DNA of 64,000 nt from Zunongwangia pacifica. GTDB taxonomy: Bacteria > Bacteroidota > Bacteroidia > Flavobacteriales > Flavobacteriaceae. The stretch covers positions 80,931 to 144,930 of the forward strand of contig NZ_JAKHSK010000011.1 in NCBI RefSeq assembly GCF_023499215.1, given 5' to 3'. The stretch's first letter is position 1. Each line of letters begins with the position of its first letter. Under the pieces are notes generated by a model that saw only the letters and a list, made by a program, of their open reading frames with translations, made no database searches and was not told the origin of the DNA. Of this stretch, positions 36,625 through 45,722 are shown piece by piece. The translations under genes and the position numbers were made by a program.

Positions 36625-39117
36625 ATGCGTAAATTCCTACCCCTTTTATTTTTAATACTCTCTTTTAAATTAAATGCACAGGCTCCCCAAAAACTAAGTG
36701 CCTCAGCGATTTATGAAAAAATTGAAAAACTGAATTTTTTAGGTTCCGTTTTATATCTGGCGGCTCATCCTGACGATGAAAATACCCGATTGATCTCCTA
36801 TTTCTCTAATGAAAAACATGCCAGAACGGCTTATCTTTCTTTAACCAGGGGTGATGGCGGCCAAAATCTAATAGGACCAGAAATAAGGGAACAATTAGGT
36901 TTAATTAGAACTCAGGAGTTACTTGCTGCACGTAAAATTGATGGTGGGCAGCAGTTTTTTAGCCGCGCCAATGATTTTGGATATTCTAAAAATCCAGATG
37001 AAACTTTAAAAACCTGGAATAAAGAAGAAGTTTTAAGTGATGTGGTTTGGGTGATAAGAAATTTTAAGCCCGATGTGATTATTAATCGTTTTGATCATCG
37101 CACACCGGGTACAACGCACGGCCACCATACCTCTTCTGCAATTTTAAGTGTAGAAGCTTTTGATATTACCACTGACAAATCGATATTCCCAAAACAATTG
37201 GAATACACCAGCACATGGCAGCCAGAACGCTTATTTTTTAATACCTCATCCTGGTTTTTTGGGAGTCAACAAGCATTTAAAGAAGCAACAAAAAGTGAAA
37301 AATACCTGAGTTTTGACACCGGAGTCTATTTTCCTTTAAAAGGACTTTCTAATCCAGAAATCGCATCGTTAAGTCGTAGTCAGCACCAATCACAGGGTTT
37401 TGGAAGTACGGGTTCTCGTGGTAGCGAAATGGAATATTTAGAACTTATTAAAGGTTCACAACCAGCTTCCAGGGAAGATATTTTCTCTGGAATAAATACC
37501 ACCTGGACGCGTGTTAAAGGCGGCGCTGAAATTGGTGAGATGTTAAGTGATGTTCAGGAAAAATTTGATTTTACTAATCCGTCTGCCAGTTTACCAGCAC
37601 TTTTAAAAGCCTATTCGCTAATTCAGCATTTAAAAGACGAACATTGGAAAGCCATAAAAACAGAAGAAATAAAATCAATCATACAGGCATGTGCGGGACT
37701 TTATCTGGATGCGGTATCAAATTCAGAATTTGCTTCGCCAGGCGATACTACCATGCTTCAGCTTGAAGCTATTAATCGCAGTAATGCCGAAGTGGAGTTA
37801 ACATCTATCGTCTTAAATCCGCAAAATCAAGTTGAAGAAACGGCTACTGTACTCCCTAATAATGAAGACTGGAAAAAATCCTTGGAATATAAAGTTCCTG
37901 AAAATGCCACGTATACTTCACCATACTGGTTAAATAAAGAAGGAACTGTAGGAATGTATCGTGTAGATGATCGAAAATTAATTGGGAAACCAGAAACTCC
38001 GCATCTTAACACGGTAACTTTCAACATCGATATAAATGGCACTTCCATTCCTTTTGAAAAAGAAATTGTTTACAAATATAATGACAATGTAACCGGTGAA
38101 AATTACGAGAATTTTGAAATTATTCCACCGGTATCCATAGGTTTTACAGAGGATGTTATTCTTTTCCCTAATCAGGAAAGCAAAAATATCAGGATAAAAG
38201 TGACTGCGGAAAAAGACAGTACCAGCGGAACGCTAAAATTAAATTTACCTTCAGAATGGCAAATATCGCCAAAATCTGAAGCGGTAAACCTCCCGCAAAA
38301 AGGAAGCAGTATCACGTATACTTTTAAAGTGACCCCACCTTCAGCGCAAAGTGAAATTTGGATTTATCCTGAATTTGAAACTTCTGGAAAAACATACAAA
38401 GACGAAGTTATTACGATTAACTATCCCCATATACCAAAGCAAACACTGGTTATCCCTGCAAAGCTGAAACTGGCTAAAATCGATATTCAGAAAAAAGGAG
38501 AAAATATCGCGTATATCGCCGGTGCCGGTGATGTAGTGCCTGAAAGTTTACGCCAAATTGGTTATCATGTGAGTGTGCTATCGCCTGCGACAATATCCGC
38601 AAAAGGCTTAGCAAAATATGATGCAGTAGTAACCGGCGTTAGAGCTTATAATGTATTGGAAGAACTTCGTTATAAGAATGACGAGTTAATGAAGTATGTT
38701 GAAAATGGTGGTACACTGGTGTCGCAATACAACAAAGATCGTGGTATTACAGTAAACCAAATTGGGCCTTTCCCTTTTAAATTATCCTACGATCGTGTAA
38801 CCGAAGAAGATGCCGAAGTTGATTTTGTAAATCCCAATTCACCTGTTTTAAATACGCCCAACAAAATCACCAAAAACGATTTTGATGGCTGGGTACAAGA
38901 ACGTGGACTATATTTCCCGAACGCCTGGGATAAGAATTACAATACCATATTATCAATGCACGATAAAAATGAAGAAGCTACAGAAGGCAGTCTTTTAATT
39001 GCTAAATACGGTAAAGGCTATTATGTTTATACCGGTTTAAGCTTCTTTAGACAATTTCCTGCCGGAGTTGCGGGATCGTACCGCCTTTTTGCTAACTTGC
39101 TTTCTTTAGGAAAATAA
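36625..39117 (+). CDS. Exported PIG-L family deacetylase with C-terminal GATase-like domain
   Basis: An 830-residue exported enzyme with a signal peptide (cleavage near LNA-QA). The N-terminal LmbE/PIG-L domain has the zinc site AAHPDDENTR (about residues 49-58) and HGHHTSSA (about 167-174). These enzymes remove N-acetyl groups from GlcNAc-type sugars. The middle is beta-rich, and the C-terminus (about 630-825, from NIAYIAGAGDVVPESL) looks like a class I glutamine-amidotransferase fold used for binding. It is first in an apparent operon with a tiny membrane peptide, a sodium symporter and an oxidoreductase, suggesting breakdown and uptake of an N-acetylated glycoside. Confidence 0.85.
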   Translation: MRKFLPLLFLILSFKLNAQAPQKLSASAIYEKIEKLNFLGSVLYLAAHPDDENTRLISYFSNEKHARTAYLSLTRGDGGQNLIGPEIREQLGLIRTQELLAARKIDGGQQFFSRANDFGYSKNPDETLKTWNKEEVLSDVVWVIRNFKPDVIINRFDHRTPGTTHGHHTSSAILSVEAFDITTDKSIFPKQLEYTSTWQPERLFFNTSSWFFGSQQAFKEATKSEKYLSFDTGVYFPLKGLSNPEIASLSRSQHQSQGFGSTGSRGSEMEYLELIKGSQPASREDIFSGINTTWTRVKGGAEIGEMLSDVQEKFDFTNPSASLPALLKAYSLIQHLKDEHWKAIKTEEIKSIIQACAGLYLDAVSNSEFASPGDTTMLQLEAINRSNAEVELTSIVLNPQNQVEETATVLPNNEDWKKSLEYKVPENATYTSPYWLNKEGTVGMYRVDDRKLIGKPETPHLNTVTFNIDINGTSIPFEKEIVYKYNDNVTGENYENFEIIPPVSIGFTEDVILFPNQESKNIRIKVTAEKDSTSGTLKLNLPSEWQISPKSEAVNLPQKGSSITYTFKVTPPSAQSEIWIYPEFETSGKTYKDEVITINYPHIPKQTLVIPAKLKLAKIDIQKKGENIAYIAGAGDVVPESLRQIGYHVSVLSPATISAKGLAKYDAVVTGVRAYNVLEELRYKNDELMKYVENGGTLVSQYNKDRGITVNQIGPFPFKLSYDRVTEEDAEVDFVNPNSPVLNTPNKITKNDFDGWVQERGLYFPNAWDKNYNTILSMHDKNEEATEGSLLIAKYGKGYYVYTGLSFFRQFPAGVAGSYRLFANLLSLGK

Positions 39118-39227
39118 TGGAAGAAAAGCCAGAGAAATATCAATGGAAAATGCGGTACACCGCTGTGTTGGTCGCCAACGCTATCTATATTATTGCCTTT
39201 TATTTTATAATGAAATCTTTCGCCTAA
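39117..39227 (+). CDS. 36-residue single-span membrane peptide between deacetylase and symporter
   Basis: The ATG overlaps the PIG-L stop (TAATG), and the frame ends at TAA 39227, 1 base before the symporter start. It starts MEEKPEKYQWKMRYTAVL and has one hydrophobic helix at about residues 14-32 (YTAVLVANAIYIIAFYFIM), a charged N-terminus and a short tail (KSFA). The tight fit between two real genes and the clean membrane profile argue that it is translated. It may be a small accessory subunit of the symporter, as YhdT-type small proteins are for other sodium symporters; that is inference. Confidence 0.7.
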   Translation: MEEKPEKYQWKMRYTAVLVANAIYIIAFYFIMKSFA

Positions 39228-39228
39228 C

Positions 39229-40926
39229 ATGCAATTAATTGATTGGATAATTTTAATAGTTACCATTAGTTCGATTGTTTGGTACGGCGTCTATAAATCT
39301 CGTGGTAGTAAGAACGTTCAGGATTTTATAAAAGGTGGTAACGATGCCCAATGGTGGACCATTGGCCTATCGGTAATGGCCACCCAGGCCAGTGCGATTA
39401 CTTTTTTATCGACGCCGGGACAGGCCTTTAATGATGGGATGGGATTTGTACAATTTTATTTTGGGCTGCCTATCGCTATCGTTATCATTTGTATTGTTTT
39501 TATCCCTATTTATCACCGATTAAAGGTTTATACGGCTTACGAATATTTAGAATCCAGATTCGACCAAAAAACAAGAGTATTAACCGCATTACTGTTTTTA
39601 ATTCAGCGTGGTTTAGCAGCCGGGCTTACTATTTTTGCTCCTGCTATTATCCTATCGGCTGTTTTAGGCTGGGATCTTACCACGCTTACCTTACTAATTG
39701 GAGTATTGGTCATTATTTATACAGTTTCAGGCGGTACCAAAGCCGTTAGCGTAACACATAAGCAGCAAATGGCGGTAATCCTAACCGGAATGATCGCGAC
39801 ATTTTTTATCATTTTATATTACCTGCCAGAAAATATAACCTTCACAAAAGCATTGGAAATTGCCGGAAGCGAAGGTAAAATGGATGTGCTGGATTTCTCT
39901 TTCGATTTTAATAACCGATATACGTTTTGGAGTGGTATTATAGGGGGTACATTCTTATCGCTTTCCTATTTTGGCACCGATCAAAGCCAGGTGCAGCGTT
40001 ATCTCTCTGGAAGAAGCGTAAGGGAAAGTCAGTTAGGAATGATATTTAACGGATTTCTAAAAGTACCATTGCAATTTTTTATATTGTTAGTTGGTGTGAT
40101 GGTTTTTGTATTCTACCAGTTTAATAGCACGCCACTTAATTTTAACCCTGCTGCGACTGAAGCCGTTTTAAGTTCAGATTATGCCGAGCAGTACGAAGAT
40201 TTAATGGTGACTCACCGTGAGCTTCAGGAACAAAAACAAAAACTTACTTTAGATTACGCCAATAAAATCGATCAGCTCTCTGAATCCGAAAATCAGCAAT
40301 TTAAAGACCAGCTTTCCGCATTAAACACTCAGGAATTCCAAAATCGTGAAAAAGCAAAAATATTTATCGATGCGGCAAAAACCAGTGCAGAAAGTAACGA
40401 TAAAGACTACGTATTTATTCATTTTATTCTGAATAATTTGCCCCGAGGTGCTATTGGTCTTTTATTGGCCGTGATTTTATGCGCTGCGATGTCTTCTACC
40501 GCTTCAGAGCTAAATGCGCTGGCATCGACGACGACCATCGATATTTATCGCAGAAACCTGAAAGAAGAAAAAAGCGAAGAGCATTATTTAAATGCCTCAA
40601 AATGGTTCACCCTAATGTGGGGTGTTCTAGCCATCATCTTTGCCAGTGTAGCCGATTTATTTGATAATCTTATTCAGCTTGTCAATATTATCGGTTCGAT
40701 ATTTTACGGCAATGTACTGGGCATATTTTTACTTGCCTTTTTCATCAGATTCATAAAAAGCAATGCCGTTTTTATTTCAGCAATAATCACTCAATTAATT
40801 GTAATCGTAGTTTACTTTTTAGATATTTTACCGTATCTATGGTTAAACGTTCTTGGCTGCCTGTTGGTCATTAGCATTGCATTGCTTATACAAACCACCA
40901 CCCAACCTAAAAATGCATCATCATGA
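39229..40926 (+). CDS. Sodium:solute symporter (SSS family)
   Basis: A 565-residue inner-membrane transporter with about 13-14 helices. Family marks are the early QWWTIGLSVMATQASAITF (about residues 44-62) and TDQSQVQRYLSGRS (about 249-262). A segment of about 90 residues (about 301-394, nucleotides 40130-40410) between two helices is highly charged and coiled-coil-like (AEQYEDLMVTHRELQEQKQK and onward), longer than in most SSS proteins. The substrate is probably a sugar or sugar derivative, given the flanking deacetylase and oxidoreductase genes. It ends in a 4-base overlap with the next gene. Confidence 0.88.
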   Translation: MQLIDWIILIVTISSIVWYGVYKSRGSKNVQDFIKGGNDAQWWTIGLSVMATQASAITFLSTPGQAFNDGMGFVQFYFGLPIAIVIICIVFIPIYHRLKVYTAYEYLESRFDQKTRVLTALLFLIQRGLAAGLTIFAPAIILSAVLGWDLTTLTLLIGVLVIIYTVSGGTKAVSVTHKQQMAVILTGMIATFFIILYYLPENITFTKALEIAGSEGKMDVLDFSFDFNNRYTFWSGIIGGTFLSLSYFGTDQSQVQRYLSGRSVRESQLGMIFNGFLKVPLQFFILLVGVMVFVFYQFNSTPLNFNPAATEAVLSSDYAEQYEDLMVTHRELQEQKQKLTLDYANKIDQLSESENQQFKDQLSALNTQEFQNREKAKIFIDAAKTSAESNDKDYVFIHFILNNLPRGAIGLLLAVILCAAMSSTASELNALASTTTIDIYRRNLKEEKSEEHYLNASKWFTLMWGVLAIIFASVADLFDNLIQLVNIIGSIFYGNVLGIFLLAFFIRFIKSNAVFISAIITQLIVIVVYFLDILPYLWLNVLGCLLVISIALLIQTTTQPKNASS

Positions 40927-41894
40927 ATAAAACAATAAACTGGGGAATCTTAGGACCGGGAAAAATCGCTAAAAAATTTGCTTTGGGCTTAACCCATGTT
41001 CCCAATGCTAATTTGTATGCGGCTGCCAGCCGATCTTTAGAAAAAGCTAAAGATTATACTGAAGAAATGGGAGCCGATAAAGCCTACGGAAGTTACACTG
41101 AAATGCTCAATGATCCTGAAGTGGATGCTATTTATATTGCGACACCTCACGTATTTCACCACGAGCATACGTTGCTTTGTCTGAAGCATAAAAAGGCCGT
41201 TTTGTGTGAAAAGCCTTTTGCCATGAATAAAAATCAGGTAAAAGAAATGATCGATTTTGCACAAAAACAGGATACATTTTTAATGGAAGCTATGTGGACG
41301 CATTTTCTTCCTCATTTTAAATATACTGCTGAAGTTATAAAATCTGGCAAATATGGGAAAGTCTTATCAATGGAAGCCGATTTTGGTTTTGATGCTCCTT
41401 TTGATGCCAACAGTAGGATTTACAATAAATCTTTAGGTGGCGGTAGTTTACTGGATATTGGTATATATCCAATTTTTGCGGCCTTGAGCTTTCTGGGTAA
41501 ACCAGAAAAAATAGAAGCTACCGCTAAAATGGCCAAAACCGAGGTAGATGCCAGATGCCACGCTACATTTATTTATCCTGAAAATGTAAGGGCCGAACTT
41601 TATAGCTTTGTAGATAAAAACACTGATGTTGCGGCCACCATAACATTAGAAAAAGCCAAAATTTATATAAAACCAAGATTTCATCAACCAAGCTCCGTAG
41701 TCATCACTACTGAAAATGAAAGCCTCACCAGAGAATTTGGCGTAGAAGCTAACGGTTATAATTTTGAAGCCGAACACGTAGGCCAAATGCTATTGGAAGG
41801 CAAAAAAGAAAGTACTGAAATGACGTTTGAAAAAAGTTTAGAGCTTATAGAAATGCTGGATGCGGTTCGAGAAAAAATTGGTTTGGAATATTAA
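40923..41894 (+). CDS. Gfo/Idh/MocA family oxidoreductase
   Basis: A 323-residue NAD(P)-dependent dehydrogenase acting on sugars or inositol-like compounds. The Rossmann start is WGILGPGKIAKKFALGL, and the catalytic Lys is in CEKPFAMN (about residues 96-103). The C-terminal half (LGGGSLLDIGIYPIFAA, about 170-186) carries the typical Asp-Ile-Gly-x-Tyr motif. The start overlaps the symporter stop (ATGA). Together with PIG-L and the symporter it suggests a path in which an imported, deacetylated sugar is oxidised. Confidence 0.88.
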   Translation: MNKTINWGILGPGKIAKKFALGLTHVPNANLYAAASRSLEKAKDYTEEMGADKAYGSYTEMLNDPEVDAIYIATPHVFHHEHTLLCLKHKKAVLCEKPFAMNKNQVKEMIDFAQKQDTFLMEAMWTHFLPHFKYTAEVIKSGKYGKVLSMEADFGFDAPFDANSRIYNKSLGGGSLLDIGIYPIFAALSFLGKPEKIEATAKMAKTEVDARCHATFIYPENVRAELYSFVDKNTDVAATITLEKAKIYIKPRFHQPSSVVITTENESLTREFGVEANGYNFEAEHVGQMLLEGKKESTEMTFEKSLELIEMLDAVREKIGLEY

Positions 41895-41910
41895 TAATAT
41901 TGCTTCAGTG

Positions 41911-42065
41911 AAAAGAGGCTTTCTAAAAATATCAAAAAACGTCATTCTGAATTTATTTCAGAATCCCATCTCATTGATTTAAAAATAGTTATGAAAACCT
42001 GAAACAATTCCGATCGCTGTCGGAGCGACTTGACTAAAATTGAGTTTTAGACAGCCTCTTTTTTA
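41911..42065. repeat. Dispersed palindromic repeat, aggctgtctaaaaa type, copy B
   Basis: It begins aaaagaggctttctaaaaat and ends gttttagacagcctcttttt, with gtcattctgaa, cagaatcccatc and ccgatcgctgtcgg inside. The outer ends are inverted. It lies between the convergent oxidoreductase and DUF2911 genes. Confidence 0.85.
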
Positions 42066-42088
42066 TTATTAGATATTTTAGAGCTCCA

Positions 42089-42928
42089 TTATTTTGCTCC
42101 CCACTCTTTTAATGAATCTTTGTTCATTTTTACGTAATCTTTATTTCCGGCCTTTTCAGCAGCAGTCAAAGACTTTTTAGCCGCTTCAATTGCTTCCTCT
42201 TTTTTACCTAAATCGGCAGCGATCAACGACTTTTTTCTCTGTATCCAATAAGCATCTGGATTGGCTTCAGTTGCTTTATTGATCCACTCCCAGGCTTTAT
42301 TTAAATCTTTATCGGCATCATGATAATAAGCAGCGGCAGCATAATAGTCGCCAGCTCCCGGGCCGTTCATTACTCTATCGATACTAGCCATTGTTTTTTT
42401 ATCTGTAGGAACAGAAAATTTTAAAAAAGCCACGGTATTCTCCCATAAGAAATTTAAAGTAGCACCATCGTTTGTAAGCTCATCGATTAAAATAGTGAAA
42501 CTTTGCATTTCCATAGGCATTTTAACCACCTCAGCTTTTGCTTTTAAAGCGACCATACTATCATCCCAATTTTGAGGATTTCCCCAGTTATTGGTAGATT
42601 TATAAAACATTACATCCCAATTGTCTTTATTAGGGATCGTATAAATAGCATATTTACCCGCTTTTAAAGTTTGGCCCTGGATTTCTACATCATCAGAAAA
42701 ACCTATAACGGTGTTCTCATTTGCACCGGTTCTCCAAATTTCTCCGTATGGCACTAAGTTTCCAAAAATCGTTCTGCCGCGCATTGCAGGCCTTGAGTAG
42801 TCTAATGTAACTGTGGTTAACCCTACCATCTGCTCTACTTTAGCAGAAGGACTTGGTTGTGGCGCCTGTATTTGTGCAGATACAGATATACCTAAAGTTA
42901 AAATGAATAGTTGTAGTAGTTTTTTCAT
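42089..42928 (-). CDS. Exported DUF2911 protein
   Basis: A 279-residue exported protein with a signal peptide (MKKLLQLFILTLGISVSA-Q). Residues about 22-180 match DUF2911, seen in SRPAMRGRTIFGNLVPYGEI and WRTGANENTVIGF. The C-terminal 90 residues are helical and TPR-like (AYYHDADKDLNKAWEWINKA, EAIEAAKKSL). The function is unknown; a periplasmic location is expected. It is transcribed alone, with an AT-rich divergent spacer of 181 bases towards the SRPBCC gene. Confidence 0.82.
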   Translation of the reverse strand: MKKLLQLFILTLGISVSAQIQAPQPSPSAKVEQMVGLTTVTLDYSRPAMRGRTIFGNLVPYGEIWRTGANENTVIGFSDDVEIQGQTLKAGKYAIYTIPNKDNWDVMFYKSTNNWGNPQNWDDSMVALKAKAEVVKMPMEMQSFTILIDELTNDGATLNFLWENTVAFLKFSVPTDKKTMASIDRVMNGPGAGDYYAAAAYYHDADKDLNKAWEWINKATEANPDAYWIQRKKSLIAADLGKKEEAIEAAKKSLTAAEKAGNKDYVKMNKDSLKEWGAK

Positions 42929-43109
42929 GATTGGGTATGATTTAGTTTTTCACTAAGATAATAACATTCACAGCTAATTAAATTAAGAAATACATACTTA
43001 ATGATATTTTTTTATAATAAAATCAATCATTTAAATTTTGTTTAACTAATATAATTTTTCATTAAACAATTATCATTGTAATTTTATTAAAATAACAAAT
43101 TGCTTAAAA

Positions 43110-43613
43110 ATGCACCAAATCCATACCTTTCAAAAACTCCCTATTTCAAAAAAACAGGCATGGGATTTTTTATCTGATCCCAAAAACCTTAAAATCATCA
43201 CTCCAGATTATATGGGTTTTGATATTACCTCTGGTGGAGATCGCCCTATGTTCGAGGGGCAGATTATTCAATATATCGTTACTCCAATTGGCGGTATAAA
43301 AACAAAATGGGTAACTGAAATCACCCATGTTAAAGAAGGTGAATACTTTGTAGATGAACAACGTTTTGGCCCGTATGCGTTATGGCATCACAAACATTTT
43401 ATTAAAGAAATTGATGGCGGAGTAGAAATGGAAGACATCGTAGATTATAAGCTACCAATGGGAAAATTGGGCAATTTGGTACATCCATTTATGGTAAAAC
43501 CAAAATTAGAGGAGATTTTCGAGTATCGTAAAAAGAAGCTCATTGAGCTTTTTGGCGAGTACAAAACTCCACAAGCTTCTGAAGGTACTCTTAAACAGGA
43601 TATTTTAAATTAA
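43110..43613 (+). CDS. SRPBCC family lipid/ligand-binding protein
   Basis: A 167-residue cytoplasmic protein with the START-like SRPBCC fold. The typical opening HTFQKLPISKKQAWDFLSDP is followed by DGGVEMEDIVDYKLP, ending the sheet. Relatives are often annotated as cell-division inhibitors, which is not supported by anything here. It begins a compact rightward operon (2-base gap to the SDR gene, then no gap to the photolyase gene); a ligand-binding role linked to light damage or pigments is only a guess. Confidence 0.8.
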   Translation: MHQIHTFQKLPISKKQAWDFLSDPKNLKIITPDYMGFDITSGGDRPMFEGQIIQYIVTPIGGIKTKWVTEITHVKEGEYFVDEQRFGPYALWHHKHFIKEIDGGVEMEDIVDYKLPMGKLGNLVHPFMVKPKLEEIFEYRKKKLIELFGEYKTPQASEGTLKQDILN

Positions 43614-43615
43614 TT

Positions 43616-44314
43616 ATGGAAAAGAATATTTTACTTATTGGCGGTTCTACCGGCATAGGACTAGAAATTGCTAAAAAACTACATAAAGAACACAATATTT
43701 ATATTGCTTCCAGAAGCCATGGTGATATTGGCGATTTAGAAGTTAATCATTTAGAGTTTGATGTGCTGAAAGATGACATATCGTCTCTTGATTTACCCGA
43801 AAAATTAGACGGATTGGTGTATTGCCCAGGGAGCATTAATCTGAAACCTTTTAAAATGCTAAAACCAAAAGATTTTGAAGATGAAATGCAACTCAGTTTT
43901 TTTGGTTTAATTAAAGTTATAAATGCATTGATGCCTATATTAAAAGAATCCCAACAAGCTAGTTTAGTATTTTTTAGTAGCGTCGCAGTAAAAGTAGGGA
44001 TGCCTTTTCATACCAGCATAGCCGCCGCAAAAGGCGCAATAGAAGGTTTTGCTAAATCTTTAGCGGCAGAATATGCACCGAGTTTAAGGGTTAATGTGGT
44101 CTCCCCTTCGTTAACTGATACTCCACTTGCAGAAAAACTATTAAATAACGACAAGAAAAAAGAAAAAATGGATCAGCGTCACCCCCTAAAACGAGTGGGA
44201 ACTACAGCCGATATTGCTAATATGACCGCATTTTTATTAAGTGAAGAAAGTAGCTGGATTACAGGACAAATTTTTGGTGTAGATGGCGGACTTTCCACAC
44301 TAAACATTTCGTAA
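43616..44314 (+). CDS. Short-chain dehydrogenase/reductase (SDR)
   Basis: A 232-residue classical SDR. The coenzyme site is ILLIGGSTGIGLEIAKKL (about residues 4-21; GGSTGIG replaces the usual TGxxxGIG). CPGSI stands where NNAG is expected, and the later Ser-Tyr-Lys triad region reads FFSSVAVKVGMPFHTSIAAAKGAIEG (about 120-145). Tyr of YxxxK is replaced there: the sequence reads HTSIAAAK, so the active-site Tyr appears to be missing. It may be a reduced-activity or substrate-specialised member. It sits between the SRPBCC and photolyase genes. Confidence 0.82.
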   Translation: MEKNILLIGGSTGIGLEIAKKLHKEHNIYIASRSHGDIGDLEVNHLEFDVLKDDISSLDLPEKLDGLVYCPGSINLKPFKMLKPKDFEDEMQLSFFGLIKVINALMPILKESQQASLVFFSSVAVKVGMPFHTSIAAAKGAIEGFAKSLAAEYAPSLRVNVVSPSLTDTPLAEKLLNNDKKKEKMDQRHPLKRVGTTADIANMTAFLLSEESSWITGQIFGVDGGLSTLNIS

Positions 44315-45628
44315 ATGAGCAAGGATAAAATAAATATATTCTGGTTTCGTAGGGATTTAAGATTAGATGATAATGTAGGTTTTTTAGCAGCTTTAAAAGA
44401 AGGGCATCCCGTAATGCCTATTTTTATTTTTGATACTGAAATCTTAGATCGTTTACCTGAAGATGATGCCCGGGTAACTTTTATTTTTGAAACACTTCAG
44501 AAAATGAGGAGTGAACTTCAGAAAAATCATCATTCTTCAATCGCCATGTATCATGGTAAACCTGAAGAAATTTTTAAAAGCCTAGTAAAGGATTACAACA
44601 TTGGCAAAGTCTTTACCAACCGCGATTACGAGCCATACGCCAAAGACCGTGATCATCAAATTCAGCAATTATTAGAGGCCAATGATATTGAATTTGAAAC
44701 ATTTAAAGATCAGGTTATTTTTGAAAAGGATGAAGTTGTAAAAGGTGACGGCGATCCCTACGTGGTGTACACGCCGTACATGAAAACATGGATGCAACAT
44801 TTTAAAGACATCGACCTAAAGATTCATTATACCAGTCAGTTTCTAGATAATCTTATTCAAAACACCAGACTACCAAACTTAAGTTTAAGTGATATTGGCT
44901 TTAAAAAATCATCTTTAAAAGTACCTGATTTCGATATTACGCCAACACTTATTCAGCAATATGAAAACACCAGAAATATACCTTCAAAAGAAGGCACCAG
45001 TCACTTGGGGCCTCATCTTAGATTTGGGACAGTAAGCGTTCGGAAAATGGTTAAAAAGGCTAATAACGAAAAGAATAAAACCTTTTTGCAGGAATTGGTG
45101 TGGCGCGAATTTTTTATGCAGGTTTTATATCATAACCCCTCAACGGTAACCGATGCTTTTAAAAAGAAATATGACACTATTAAATGGCGTAATAACAAAC
45201 AAGATTTCGAAAAGTGGAAAGCTGGTAAAACAGGTTTCCCTTTGGTTGATGCCGGTATGCGTCAACTTAACAAGTCTGGTTTTATGCACAATCGAGTGAG
45301 AATGCTGGTGGGTAGCTTTTTGTGCAAACACTTGTTAATAGATTGGCGTTGGGGAGAAGCCTATTTTGCTGAAAAATTACTAGATTACGAAATGTCATCT
45401 AATGTTGGAAACTGGCAGTGGGTTGCAGGAAGTGGCGTAGATGCCGCTCCTTACTTCAGGATATTTAATCCTACTACTCAAATCGATAAATTCGACAAAG
45501 ACAAAAAATACATAAAAGAATGGGTTGAAGAATTTGGCTCCGATGATTATCCCGATAAAATGGTAGATCATAAAGAAGCGAGAGAACGCGCACTTTCAAC
45601 CTATAAAGAAGCAGTAAGCAATGGTTAA
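44315..45628 (+). CDS. phr: Deoxyribodipyrimidine photolyase, class I type
   Basis: A 437-residue flavoprotein that repairs UV-made cyclobutane pyrimidine dimers with blue light. The N-terminal antenna domain starts INIFWFRRDLRLDDN. The FAD-binding C-terminal domain has ELVWREFFMQVLYHNP (about residues 251-266), FPLVDAGMRQL (about 307-317) and MSSNVGNWQWVAGSGVDAAP (about 361-380), all close to class I CPD photolyases. It begins directly at the end of the SDR gene. Confidence 0.92.
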   Translation: MSKDKINIFWFRRDLRLDDNVGFLAALKEGHPVMPIFIFDTEILDRLPEDDARVTFIFETLQKMRSELQKNHHSSIAMYHGKPEEIFKSLVKDYNIGKVFTNRDYEPYAKDRDHQIQQLLEANDIEFETFKDQVIFEKDEVVKGDGDPYVVYTPYMKTWMQHFKDIDLKIHYTSQFLDNLIQNTRLPNLSLSDIGFKKSSLKVPDFDITPTLIQQYENTRNIPSKEGTSHLGPHLRFGTVSVRKMVKKANNEKNKTFLQELVWREFFMQVLYHNPSTVTDAFKKKYDTIKWRNNKQDFEKWKAGKTGFPLVDAGMRQLNKSGFMHNRVRMLVGSFLCKHLLIDWRWGEAYFAEKLLDYEMSSNVGNWQWVAGSGVDAAPYFRIFNPTTQIDKFDKDKKYIKEWVEEFGSDDYPDKMVDHKEARERALSTYKEAVSNG

Positions 45629-45660
45629 TTGTTAGTTAGTAATTTCTGTATTGCCAAACG

Positions 45661-45699
45661 AAAACGGCCAGTAATTTTAAGTTACTGGCCGTTTTTTTA
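45661..45699. terminator. Bidirectional terminator after phr and kdsB
   Basis: A 14-bp stem (aaaacggccagtaa with ttactggccgtttt) and a 7-base loop are followed on the plus strand by more T. It lies between convergent genes. Confidence 0.92.
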
Positions 45700-45722
45700 T
45701 TGAATATTTAATTCCTGTCTAA

